DNA of 64,000 bases from Bactrocera neohumeralis. Taxonomy: Eukaryota; Arthropoda; Insecta; Diptera; Tephritidae. Positions within the stretch are counted from its first letter, which is position 1; each line of letters begins with the position of its first letter. This document shows positions 44,765 through 54,778 of this stretch, piece by piece. A program made the position numbers and the translations under genes. The notes under the pieces were generated by a model that made no database searches, was not told the origin of the DNA, and saw only the letters and a program-made list of their open reading frames with translations. The stretch covers positions 16,744,236 to 16,808,235 of the forward strand of contig NW_026089623.1 of the NCBI RefSeq assembly GCF_024586455.1, given 5' to 3'.

Positions 44765-45985
44765 ATTTTCAAGAAATTTAATAGAAGTGTGGATGACGAA
44801 TGTATGGCATCAATCTAAAAGAAAATTAACAATTTTTGTTCAAATGCTACCCAAAAGTGGAACAAGAACCAAAGATGTGCGAAGAGATTTGAGAACAACG
44901 AAAGTTTATGGCTATCAAATGTGACTGAATTTAAAATTTCTGAGAGTGATGTCGCAAACAAAAGAGGTCGCCCTCATGTTGGATACAGCGACTGAAGTGC
45001 GAGGCAAAAACGAAAACTTGCTTCCGAAGTATCGTCCGTACAGGGTCACGATACCAAATTATTGGTCCATGCTGCTTCAACATCCGCTTATGCATCAAAA
45101 GCAAATGATTTAAACTTTGTTTTAAAGGAAGCAGCTTCCTCTCCAAATGAGAAAAAGTTTAACCTCCAATAACAAAAAACCATTGCCACTATCCCCCGAG
45201 GAAGCATTCCTATTTTTGATAGAAAATAATTTAACAAAGCAACAGTACATAAACATTCGGGCAATGAGCAAGTCACGAAACTGTGATATTTATCCACATT
45301 ACCAAAAAATTCAAGAGTGCAAACTGCAATGCCGACCTGATGGACTATCGGTAACGGAATCATCAGCACAAATTCCTCTGCATGGCTTGGTTAACCATAC
45401 AGCAACAAGAATTTTTTCATACCAAGAAGAAGTTTTGATGCAAATAGATGAGCTGAGTGATGTCAGATTGGTTTTAAGTTATGTTTCGACGGTTCCACAG
45501 GACAAATTTCTTTTAAACAAATATTCATCAGCAATACCCCAGAAAGTTTAGATAACTCGCTATTTGTGACATCAATTATACCATTAAAATTAATCACGTC
45601 GCATCATGAAACCGTTTGGATTAATAGTACACCTCAATCTGTTCGTTTTTGCCGACCACTTATAATTTAATTTATTAAGAAAACGCAGGAACATATTTTG
45701 AAAGAAAAAACCAATCTGGATTTGCAAATAAAACACCTTGAGCCCTTAGAATATTTTTTAAATGGTAGAAAAATATCAGTAAAATATGAATTTATAATGA
45801 CTTTAATTGATGGAAAAGTTTTGAACGTACTTACGGAAACAAAGTCTTCTCAGTCGTGCCCAATATGTGGTGGAATTCCGAAGCAGTTTTTGTGAATAAA
45901 AGATTTAAGCTCATTAGTGTTTCAGCCAAAACCAAATTCATTAAAATATGGCATAAGCCCTCTTTAAATGACTTAAGCATCTCCC
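44765..45985 (+). pseudogene. Transib/RAG1-like transposase relic
   Basis: Reading mainly two frames gives a continuous protein: SLWLSNVTEFKISESDVANK then RGRPHVGYSD (44905-44990), PLSPEEAFLFLIENNLTKQQ (about 45190-45250), DGLSVTESSAQIPLHGLVNH, then in the next frame FKLCFDGSTGQISFKQIF (about 45472-45525), SLFVTSIIPLKLI, VRFCRPL, FIMTLIDGKVLNVLTETKSS and CPICGGIPKQFL, ending LKYGISPL. The D-G-S-T-G with a following S-L-F-x-T-S block resembles the first catalytic Asp region of Transib/RAG1. LIDGKV...T.S...C-x2-C resembles the zinc-binding insert. The C-terminal third with the catalytic Glu is missing. At least four stops or frame breaks. Family assignment is from motif memory. Confidence 0.6.
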
Positions 45986-46508
45986 CGCATGTATACCCCA
46001 CTCTACCTGAGAAAAACTGGCGCACCCTAGCAAGACAGCTTAATACACCACATCCGATGGCATACATACACTTACATCACCACACCACACCAACACAACT
46101 CACCACACCTGTACCCACTCAACAAAAGGGATGGACATCGGGATGAGACTTACAATTCGTTTTTAAACCATTCGAGCAACACGTTCGTTCATACACTGCG
46201 CCGCGTCACGCTAATCTCCTATAATTACAAAAAGTTAACCACGATCCGTGTCCACTCGATCACAAGCAGTGATAAATCGTTCCCGGAATTGGAGTGTCGC
46301 CGCCTCGCCCGTCGATATCATTTTTAATGAGTTTATACATACATATGTATAATAAAATCAATTAATTTAAATAAACTTGTTGAAAATCCCAACGTGTACA
46401 AAATTAAACAGACATTTTTATTTCATTTAACTCAGTGGTGAGTGCTCCCCAATATATCCAATATACATACATTTAAATATGGTCCTTCGATCCTTACAGA
46501 AAGGCACT
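45986..46508 (+). repeat. BEL-like LTR remnant and post-LTR motif
   Basis: TGGTCCTTCGATCCTTACAG (46480-46499) plus AAAGGCAC matches 62915-62942 (TGGTCCTTTGAGCCTACAGA). It resembles the motif that follows the 5' LTR of insect BEL/Pao elements. Upstream are CCACACCACACCAACACAAC and poly(A)-type AATAAA signals (about 46350, 46372), again as at 62520-62760. The two copies are too diverged to be an LTR pair of one element. Confidence 0.45.
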
Positions 46509-46861
46509 ATTGGTTTTTACAAAACTTCATAAAAAGAACAGTCTCACGAAAATATATAAAACTTAAAAAGAGGTGACAAAGTGATAAATGTGAAAACACC
46601 AAAAAAGTACAGTGCAGTGACAAAAAAAAATTAATATACATATACATACATACATACTTACCTGCACATGTTGCTGAACAATTAAACAAAATATTAAAAC
46701 AAATAATTTCCATATAACATATACATACATATGTATGTATAGCCATCTGAAAAGTGCGTGCTAAAAACCAACAAAAAGGGGTTTAACGAACTAAAAGTAA
46801 CGCGCGAATTATGTGTTTAGTCGCGGTAAACGGGTTTTAAAAAAAAGTCAAAAAATCAAAT
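46509..46861 (+). other. Untranslated leader of the BEL-like element
   Basis: AC-rich and A-rich sequence with CATACATACATAC repeats and no frame. It ends where the errantivirus begins. Confidence 0.35.
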
Positions 46862-47104
46862 TAGATTGCAACGAGGTGACGTTGTTGGACCTCCAGAACA
46901 GACTGCTTTATTTGATAAAATTTACTTAAAATGAAGCTTATTCTAATTACAAATTGCTTATTAATAATATTCACTTATTTTTAACATATTATTGTTGAAT
47001 AAGCATTCTTTTATTAATTCAAATAATTCTTACGAAATTTACTTATTAAATTAATTTTATATTACTTTATTTGTTTAAGCAAATTGCAAAAGCCGGAAAT
47101 GGTG

Positions 47105-48589
47105 TTATGTTGCAATTTGCTTTAACAGTTCGTCGTATTTATCAACTGCTTTGTCAGGTGTTTTTACATACGTAGTCGTACATGTAACTACTCCCCCCTT
47201 TATAGTAGAATTCTCCTGAATTCTTTTATTTAATATTATTTTTATATATTTGTGTTTTTTGATAATGACAGCAGCTACTAATATAATTGTAATTATGCTT
47301 AATATGTTGCAAATATGAGATATTTTCGTATGTATTTTCAATTTAACAATGTTTTCTATATTTTTTTTATGTTCTTCTACTATTTCGTCAAAAATAATTT
47401 TTTTCGTAAAATTCTGACTGTCTTTATATTTTAAAGTTACAATATTTTCTTTTATATCTTCAACAAAATTTGAAAAATAATAATCATTAATTTTAATTGA
47501 ACAATTATTAAACCTAATTACATAGTTTCCACTTATTAATGGTAGTTCTTGATTACATGTATTATTAATTTTTAAAGTATTTGCATTTTTAATAACAATT
47601 GTTTTTATATCTAGTGCTAATATCTCAAGTTCGTTATTTTTTATGAGTTTACAATTTTTTCTTAAAATACAGTGGTTACTTGGTTTTAATCCTTTCAATG
47701 ATTTATTTTCTTCAAATGTAAACGTTTTATTTTCATAAGTAAATATTTCTTCAATTTTTGCTTCTATTTCATTTTGGTCTTTGTTTGGGATTGCAATAAT
47801 TGTTCTTATTTTTACATGTTCAAAATTTTTAGGTATTTTAATACCGAATATTAAATAAGTATTATTTAAATTCGCTGTTCCCAATTGTATATATTTAAGT
47901 TTATTAAAATCAATATTATATTTTAAAATTTCTTCATTTGTTAATATATTAGGATGTAATATCCCATATTTGGCTGATACTATATTGTCTTGTATATGAT
48001 CTATTTTACTTTTTAATAATTGGATTTTAGTGTATTGGTCTAAGTATAGATTTTGTTTATCATCATCATACATTAACTTATTTATAGAATTAAGTTCTTT
48101 TTCGATTTTTATCCTATCACTTTTAATAATTTTCTTAAGATACTCCAGAGCTGAATTAAAATAGTCGTTGACTTCAATTTGATGATTTATTGTTTCATTA
48201 GTTCGTAAAAGGTGTGTTTGTATGTTTTGCCTATCGTCTTCGTCCATTGTACCAAAGAGCCATTTCGACATTGTGCCCATTGCGTTAACTAAACCTCTTT
48301 TATTTCTGTTTTTGTTTGGCATGAGTGTCATTAGCTTATTCCTAACTTCTAGTAACTCCCTTTGTAATATTTCTTTATTTTCTATTTTCATTAAAATTAC
48401 ATTATCTGTCATATCATTAATGATATTTTCTATTTGTTGAAGATCTATCATATGTATAACTATGTCGCTGTCTTTAGGTATTTCTTGATTTCTAATTTCT
48501 AAATCTATGAATCCGTTTTGTTCCGTTATTTCTGTCAACTCTATTGTCCCGTCACAATGTTGTGTCATTAAAGCTATTACTGTCCACAT
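47105..48589 (-). CDS. env: Errantivirus envelope glycoprotein (F-type), 494 aa
   Basis: Env of insect errantiviruses is related to baculovirus F proteins and mediates membrane fusion. Residues 95-98 are RNKR, a furin-type site, followed by a hydrophobic GLVNAMGTM-type fusion segment and W-L-F-G, as in gypsy Env. A heptad-like Asn/Ile-rich region follows. A transmembrane segment (ILSIITIILVAAVIIKK) lies at about residues 430-447, with a basic cytoplasmic tail. Cysteines occur in the ectodomain (CILRKNC, NTCNQ). The first ATG overlaps the end of pol by 38 bp. No clear N-terminal signal peptide is visible, so the true start may come from a spliced 5' exon. The frame has no stop over 494 codons, but the element lacks gag, protease and one LTR. 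Confidence 0.8.
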   Translation of the reverse strand: MWTVIALMTQHCDGTIELTEITEQNGFIDLEIRNQEIPKDSDIVIHMIDLQQIENIINDMTDNVILMKIENKEILQRELLEVRNKLMTLMPNKNRNKRGLVNAMGTMSKWLFGTMDEDDRQNIQTHLLRTNETINHQIEVNDYFNSALEYLKKIIKSDRIKIEKELNSINKLMYDDDKQNLYLDQYTKIQLLKSKIDHIQDNIVSAKYGILHPNILTNEEILKYNIDFNKLKYIQLGTANLNNTYLIFGIKIPKNFEHVKIRTIIAIPNKDQNEIEAKIEEIFTYENKTFTFEENKSLKGLKPSNHCILRKNCKLIKNNELEILALDIKTIVIKNANTLKINNTCNQELPLISGNYVIRFNNCSIKINDYYFSNFVEDIKENIVTLKYKDSQNFTKKIIFDEIVEEHKKNIENIVKLKIHTKISHICNILSIITIILVAAVIIKKHKYIKIILNKRIQENSTIKGGVVTCTTTYVKTPDKAVDKYDELLKQIAT

Positions 48590-51439
48590 TATCCAAATCT
48601 GTAAATTTTAAAGGTCTTTTTATATTGCTAGTATGGATTTTTTCTAAGTTTTGTTTTCTATATTTAGGCTGTTCCTTGTGCCTAACTGCTTTATAATTTT
48701 TTATAAATCCTTCCGTTCTTTGTTCAGTATAGTCTTCCCTGTTCCTATTTAGTTTGTTGATTGTCTTTTCATTTTGTTGTTCTAAATTTTTTCTTACTAT
48801 CTCTTTATCTACTTTATTGTTATGTACCTCGTTGGGTGTGAATTTTATTGTAGAATGAAATCTATCATTATAATTCCTAATAGCTTTTTGAATTAGCTGC
48901 TTAATTGATACATTTTTATTTAATTTATATAACATTCTAAATTTTTCAGAAATTGTATTATGAAATCTTTCAATGTCTGCATTACCCGTATGACTGTTGG
49001 GTTTGGTTAAATGGAGTTCTATATTTTCATTATTTAAAAATTCCCTAATTCTTGTAGCATTAAATTCATTGTCAGCTACTATTTTCTTTGGTTTTCCTAT
49101 TTTGGTAAAATAGTCTTCTAATTGTTCGATGAATGTAATGTGATTTCTATCAGTTAAAGGATATGCTACTCCATATTTGGAAAATTTGTCTATAATTGTT
49201 AAAAAATGGAATCTTTTTATAACATATGTGTCTATGTGGATTATTTCATTATTCTTCGTAGGCGTTTCTGTATGAAAAAATTTTTGTTTAATAGGTCTCC
49301 TATCATATTTTACTTCTTGACATGTTTCGCATTGATTAATTACTATTTGAATTAACTCTCCTAATTTCGGATAATAAATTTTATTTCTAAGTTGATTATA
49401 TGTTTCTTGTATGCCCGAATGCATACTTTCTCTAACGTGATACAACGCAATTTGCTTAACAGCTTCCACTTCTGTTTCTATATCCTGTGCTCTCATTGTG
49501 CTCTTTATAAATTCTAATTGTTTATCATTTGAAAACATTTCTATTAGTTTCTCTTGTACTATGTTGTACTGTCGCTCGGATAATTCCGAATACATTCCTA
49601 CTTTTCCTTTTGTTATATATTTTTTAAATATTTCACTCAATCTATCGAAATCATACTCTGAAATAAAAATAATTCTTTTTCCATGTATCTGTTTTAGTTC
49701 TTCTGTTTTGTTGTTCGTCAAAATAATTTGGGTTTTATATTTATTAACTATCTCCTCCTTGATATAAAAATGATCTTGTAAATTTTCTTCTGCTGAATGT
49801 ATTGTTTGCATTGATGTATCGTCATCTAAATTGTTAACTATATTTAGGTCATGCTCTGAAATTTCATCGGTATTTTCATCTTTATTTCCTTTCATCTCAT
49901 CTTCATTATCTTGTATTCTGCTAAGAAAATCTGCTACTCTGTTTTCCTTTCCTTTAATATATTCGATGTCAAATTGATATTCACCTAATTTTAACAACCA
50001 TCTTTGATGTTTTGGTGACATGTCTTTCCCTCTATATTTTGAATGTAAATATTTAATTGGTTGGTGATCTGTTACGATCTTAAATTTTCTACCGTATAAA
50101 TATGGTCTAAAGTAGTTTACGCTCCAAATAATTGCTAAAAATTCCTTATCAGTTGCTGAATAATTTCGTTCATGATTATTTAAGGTTCTTGATGCATAAC
50201 ATATTGGGTGTCCTTCTTGAGATATAAATGCTCCTATTGCATAATTTGATGCATCTGTAGTTAATGTAAATGCTTTTTCAAAATTTGGATACCGTAAAAT
50301 TGGATGCGAGCTTATTAATCGTTTAAGTTTTTCGAATGCTTCTATATATGAAGGATCTTTTATATTAACTCGGACTCCTTTTTTAGATATTTTGTAATTG
50401 GTTGTGCTACCTTTGCATAGTCCTTAACAAATTTCCTATAATAACCTGTTATACCTAAAAAGCTCTTAATTTGTTTTTCCGTTTTTGGTAATTCTAATTC
50501 TTCTATTACTTTGATTTTATTTGGATTGGGCTTGATACCATCTTTTGTTAGAATATGTCCTAAAAATTCTGTTTCTTTTTTCAGAAAATTACATTTATCC
50601 ATTTGTATTTTTAAATTTTTTGATTCTAATACCTTGAAAATATCTCTAATTGATTGTATATGTTCCTGTAACGTTGTGCTAAAGATTAGTATATCATCTA
50701 AGTATACTACGCATGTTTTGTTTATAAAGTCTCGTAAAATTTCGTTCATGAGTCGTTGAAAGGTTGCTGGTGCATTCTTTAACCCGAATGGCATTCTTGT
50801 AAATTCATACAAGCCATGAGGTGTTACGAACGCTGTTTTACACCTATCTTCCTCTTTGATTGTAATTTGATGATAACCTTTTGCTAAGTCTAGTGTAGTA
50901 AAATATTGGGCTCGTCCCAATTTATCTAAAATTGAATCAATGTTAGGAAGAGGATATTTATCATCTATAGTTACCTCATTTAACTTCCTATAATCGATTA
51001 CTATCCTGTACTTTCTTTTCCCTGAATTATCCATTTTCTTTGGAATTACTATTAAAGGGCTAGAATATCGAGAATTACTTTTCCTTATAATTCCTTGTTC
51101 TTCCATTTCTCTGATTTGTTTTCTAACTTCTTCTTCATGTTGGGGTGGATATCTATATAATTTAGAATTTATTTGCTCTTCTGTAGTAGTTTTTATTTCG
51201 TGTTGAATTTCCGTAGTGCTTGTTAATTTTTCTCCTTCTTTAAATAAAAGGTTTTCGAATTTTTTCAATAATTTCGTGATTTCTCTAAACTCTTCTGCAT
51301 TTAAATGATCTAATTTAATTTCTTTTAATTTCTCATTTGTTGTTTCTAGGGTACATATTTCACTGAAATTGAATGGTTTATTTAAAAATTCTGATTCTCT
51401 TTTATTTAGTGAAATTTTTCCATCTATTAGATTTATCAT
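48552..51439 (-). pseudogene. pol: Errantivirus pol: RT, RNase H, integrase (one frameshift)
   Basis: 51439-50360 encodes the RT: RYPPQHEEEVRKQIREMEEQ, IVIDYRKLNEVTIDDKYPLP, FTTLDLAKGYHQI and the intact CVVYLDDILIF box. The frame shifts at a homopolymer (about 50385), after which an RNase H (LTTDASNYAIGAFIS, TDKEFLAIIW, TDHQPIKYL) continues to 50000. The integrase (to 48552) has an HHCC motif (HVRESMHSG ... CETCQEV) and the DDE residues in HIDTYVIKRF, KKIVADNEF and NADIERFHNT. No aspartic protease precedes the RT. The single frameshift may be a recent mutation or an assembly homopolymer error. Confidence 0.9.
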
Positions 51440-52330
51440 CGTGTTTAATTAATTATTATTAATTATACATTAAAACTGTTACGCTGACTGATTTGCGCAG
51501 TGAGTCCCTGAACACACCGTTTATCTCCACACTCCAAAAAGCATTGCATTGGCTGACGCAATTCAACCACCATTACACCTACTCGTTACTTTTCGTAATT
51601 CAGCAACATCCAACATTAAAACATCCAAAATTAAAATTTTTTCAATTTTTCGAAAAAAATGGTTCATATAATACAAAATAATCACGCATATGTGACTCAG
51701 AGAATGCTCTTTTACATTCTCTGTGCGACTTTGTATATTTTTCTTCAAAGAATTTCTCTTTAATCATTCTCGCTTGAGTTCAGTCGTTTTACATATATTT
51801 CTGCCATTGAACGTTCTCATTTCTGCTAAATAGCAGCGATAATGGTAAATTCCTTGCTACAATTCTATCAACAGAGCCGCCCAATCGAACCATCGTACAG
51901 AATTCAATTTGTACCTTCTCTATGCTTTAAGGGGGTATTCTCATGTAATCACTTGGAAAAATCGATTGTTTTTTTTTATATTTTGACAGTATAGATTTTT
52001 GAAAACATGCTTTGAAAAATGTAGAAATTCATAGTATTTGATAAGTTACAGCTCATATTCGCCGACGTGGCGTAAGCGACTGTCTACCAGGCGCTATGAC
52101 AAGTCTGCAGTTGCTACTTTCTAAACGCATTTTTCTCGAATCATCATTTTCTGAAACTGTCATGGTCCTAAAAAAAGTATTCAACCGATTGCTTTAAAAT
52201 TTACATATGTTCTTCTACTCATTTATATGTAGTTATCGTCCCTACCAGAATTGTTTACTTTCGAAAATATTTTCATATTTTTTTTAAACGATTTTTAACG
52301 AAAAAAACTAGATTTTCGTGGCTTGTTTTT
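51440..52330. other. No gene recognised; AT-rich DNA
   Basis: CAGAGAATG-CTCTTTTA-CATTCTCTG near 51699-51724 is a 9-bp inverted repeat. GGGGGTATTCTCATGTAATC at 51930 may be the left end of a MITE whose right ends read GCGTTCACATGAGAGTG at 52594 and 52884. No coding evidence. Confidence 0.4.
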
Positions 52331-52909
52331 GAAGTTCGACGATAGAACTACTGAATAATAATCCATTCGTTTTTTTTATTTCAGACAGCATGAACAGCCG
52401 CTATCAACATGACCAGTGAACTCCTTTTTTGTTGGGAACTGCTTTGATTTAAAAAAAAAATATTAAAAATGTAAAAGAGAAAAAAAAAATTTGTTGTATT
52501 TCAAAACACAAATAAAAATATATTAAAATAATAAAATGATTGAATTTTGTTGTCGCGTAAAAAAAAAAATTCCTAAAAAATGGTAAAATGTATGCGTTCA
52601 CATGAGAGTGTAAACAATTTGAAGTTCGACGATAGAACTACTGAATAATAATCCATTCGATTTTTTTATTTCAGACAACATGAACAGCCGCTATCAGCAT
52701 GACCAGTGAACTCCTTTTTTGTTGGGGACTACTTTGATTTAAAAGAAAAAATATTAAAAATGTAAAAAACGAAAAAAAAATTTTTGTTATACTTTTCAAA
52801 ACACAAATAAAAATATATTAAAATAATAAAATGATTGAATTTTGTTGTCGCGTAAAAAAAAAAATTCCTAAAAAATGGTAAAATGTATGCGTTCACATGA
52901 GAGTGTAAA
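52331..52909. repeat. Tandem duplication, 290-bp unit
   Basis: GAAGTTCGACGATAGAACTA starts at 52331 and again at 52621. The two units run in parallel to ATGAGAGTGTAAACAAT with a few substitutions (CAGCATGAAC/CAACATGAAC, GGGAACTG/GGGGACTA). No frame is coding. Confidence 0.9.
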
Positions 52910-53030
52910 CAATGTTAACATTTCACAGCGTGAATTCTGTGGTTGTAAGGTGAATTCCTTACTTCAATTCTAACAAATGGTCGCTGTCGAACCTGCACCG
53001 TCTCCATGTTTTAAGTTCTCTGTTTTGGGG
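52910..53030 (+). repeat. Dispersed repeat shared with 13035-13158
   Basis: It shares the same ordered blocks as the copy at 13035-13158 (CACAGCGTGAAT, TTCAATTCTAACAAATG, GTTTTAAGTTCTCTG). It directly follows the second tandem unit, so the duplicated 290-bp block is probably internal to the same element. Confidence 0.65.
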
Positions 53031-53257
53031 GTAAACTGGAATAATTTGTTATATGTAACATTTACTGATATCACAGGTCCACAAAAAAAATCGATGAAAG
53101 GTTCCTTTGACCAAACATGGGGTGCTATATGTATTTTGGGCCGCTGAAACCGAATCTGAAGTCCGTTTTGCTCCATCACGTCAGGATTTTTTCTAACCTC
53201 AAAATACATATCGGATTTTACTTGACAGCAAAAAATTTAAAAATATTAACGGATTTA

Positions 53258-54322
53258 GCTTAATTTTGGGATAGAGGGGTTTTGAGGGGTCCTTGCTTAC
53301 GAAATTAAAGACAAATTTTCAAAACACAAAATGGCGGGTCCAATATGGCCTTCAAAATTTTCAAGAAATTCTTCAATTTTTAAGAATTTCTTCAATTTTT
53401 ATAAAATTTGTATCAAGGGATTTTCGAGGTCATTGATTTCGAAATTAAAGATAAATTTTCAAAATACAAAATGGCGGTCGGAAAAAAATTCTTGAACTTT
53501 CATAAAACTTTGTACAGAAGGGTTCTTAGGGTCGCTGATCACTTATTTAAAGTCAGACTTTCAAAATGCAAAATAGGAAATCCAATATGGCTGTCGGATG
53601 TATAAAAATTTCTTTAATGTTCACAAAACTTAGTATATACATATCTAGAAGTTTTTAGGGCCGCTGCCCACAAATTATATCGTGTGCCTGCATCCAGGGC
53701 ACCTCCACGTGGTGACGGCGGGCAACGGAGTTATTCCGTGATCCGGCAGAGTCCCTGGATCACGCTCCTTAAGGTGAGTCTGCAATGAGTTTAGTTGTAC
53801 GTGTACGTGACCCTAATCCCATTTTAGAGAAGTAACACAAAAATTATTGGGGAATACAAAAGATCCTAATTACGCAAATATTGTCAAGAAAATGTTAAAG
53901 AATTATGAGAAATTGGGATGCCTAATGAATCTAAAACTGCACTTTCTTCATTCACACGTCGAATATTTTCCTGAAAATTTGGGTGACTTTAGTGAGGAGC
54001 AGGGCGAGAGATTCCACCAGGATTTACAAGAGATGGAAAAGAGATATCAGGGGGTATGGAATGACCACATGTTAGCAGACTACTGTTGGTCACTAAAAGG
54101 AGAGACTTCAAATCCACATAAATGAAAAGCACTACGAAGATCGTTTGATACTAAAAAAACTCGTTACTATTAAATAAATTAATACAAACGAATCAGCCTT
54201 TTTGTATTTTGAAAATTTACCTTTAATTTCGAAATCAATGACCTCGAAAATCCCTAGATACAAAATTTTATAAAAATTGAAGAAATTCTTAAAACTTTAA
54301 GAATTTTTTGAAAATTCAAGAA
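53258..54322 (+). mobile_element. Inverted-repeat element with ~110-bp modules and an uncharacterised protein fragment
   Basis: Diverged modules start at about 53258, 53401, 53501 and 53622. Shared features are GGGATTTTCGAGGTCATTGA-like text, AAATTAAAGACAAATTTTCA, CAAAATGGCGG and CCAATATGGC. The block 53353-53471 returns inverted at 54200-54322 with about 90% identity. Between them lies a coding remnant (53826-54125). Modular ends plus a coding remnant suggest a DNA transposon. I recall similar modules and protein in many arthropod genomes, but know no superfamily name. Confidence 0.6.
53826..54125 (+). pseudogene. Uncharacterised arthropod transposon protein, C-terminal fragment
   Basis: The frame begins FREVTQKLLGNTKDPNYANI after a TTTTAG that could be a splice acceptor. 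It continues SLKIHFLHSH-like text (here NLKLHFLHSHVEYFPENLGD), then EEQGERFHQDLQEMEKRYQG and HMLADYCWSL, and stops at 54125. These blocks are, to my recollection, conserved in repetitive arthropod proteins of unknown function. No DDE or helicase motif is visible in this 99-codon piece. The upstream part is missing or unrecognisable (53660-53825 is GC-richer and has no matching frame). Confidence 0.6.
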
Positions 54323-54560
54323 TTAAATTAAATTTGTTTTCGCAATCTTTAAGTGTATGTGCATGTGACAAACAGTTGGTACAAAGTCTTTCCGTTCTTA
54401 CGAAATTGTTTCGATCGCTAATATTATTATTTTTTGAATTTCTCGCAAGATTTAGCTTGTGCCCTCTTTTACACAGTTCGCATGACGTTTTTTTATATCG
54501 TTTGGATGTGAACGATTGATTCTTAAAAAAAAAATCGGGTGGGGCTGTGCCGGGGCACAC
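54323..54560 (-). pseudogene. Gag-like zinc-knuckle fragment
   Basis: The minus-strand frame has SCELCKRGHKLNL, then RTERLCTNCLSHAHTLKDCE. The second is a textbook C-x2-C-x4-H-x4-C knuckle. The pair resembles the Gag C-terminus of BEL/Pao-type elements in flies. No protease or RT follows. Confidence 0.6.
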
Positions 54561-54571
54561 GGCCGTTGGTT

Positions 54572-54778
54572 TTAACGTGAAACGTCTATGTTAGCGAATA
54601 GCTTTGTTAGCTTGTTATTACTTGCTCTTAGTTCGAAGTCATTGATTATCACAGCGTTCGCGCAATTCATCCAAGTCTCGCTAATTACCATATAATCGGA
54701 GTTCATCAATATATTATCGCTTTCAATATCTCCTGCATGGGCAACCAAACTTTGTGCATTTAAATCAGATACAATCAA
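54572..54778 (-). pseudogene. Helentron endonuclease N-terminal fragment
   Basis: NAQSLVAHAGDIESDNILMN and SDYMVISETWMN match the start of the apurinic-like endonuclease of Helentrons (N-x-x-S-L, then S-E-T-W). It continues to about 54572 and is then lost. It sits directly after the N-terminal domain (54765-55508), so the Rep and helicase parts have been deleted. Confidence 0.6.

Larger units (their letters stand above)
46862..51439 (-). mobile_element. Errantivirus (gypsy-type insect endogenous retrovirus), 5'-truncated
   Basis: Pol (RT, RNase H, integrase) and env are in the expected order on the minus strand. Beyond env the minus strand has an AATAAA (46908-46913) followed by AACAACGTCACCTCG, the R/U5 style of errantivirus LTRs. 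The pol frame opens inside the RT at 51439; gag, protease and the 5' LTR are absent to the right. Base composition is about 75% AT in the coding part, typical of this group. Confidence 0.85.
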
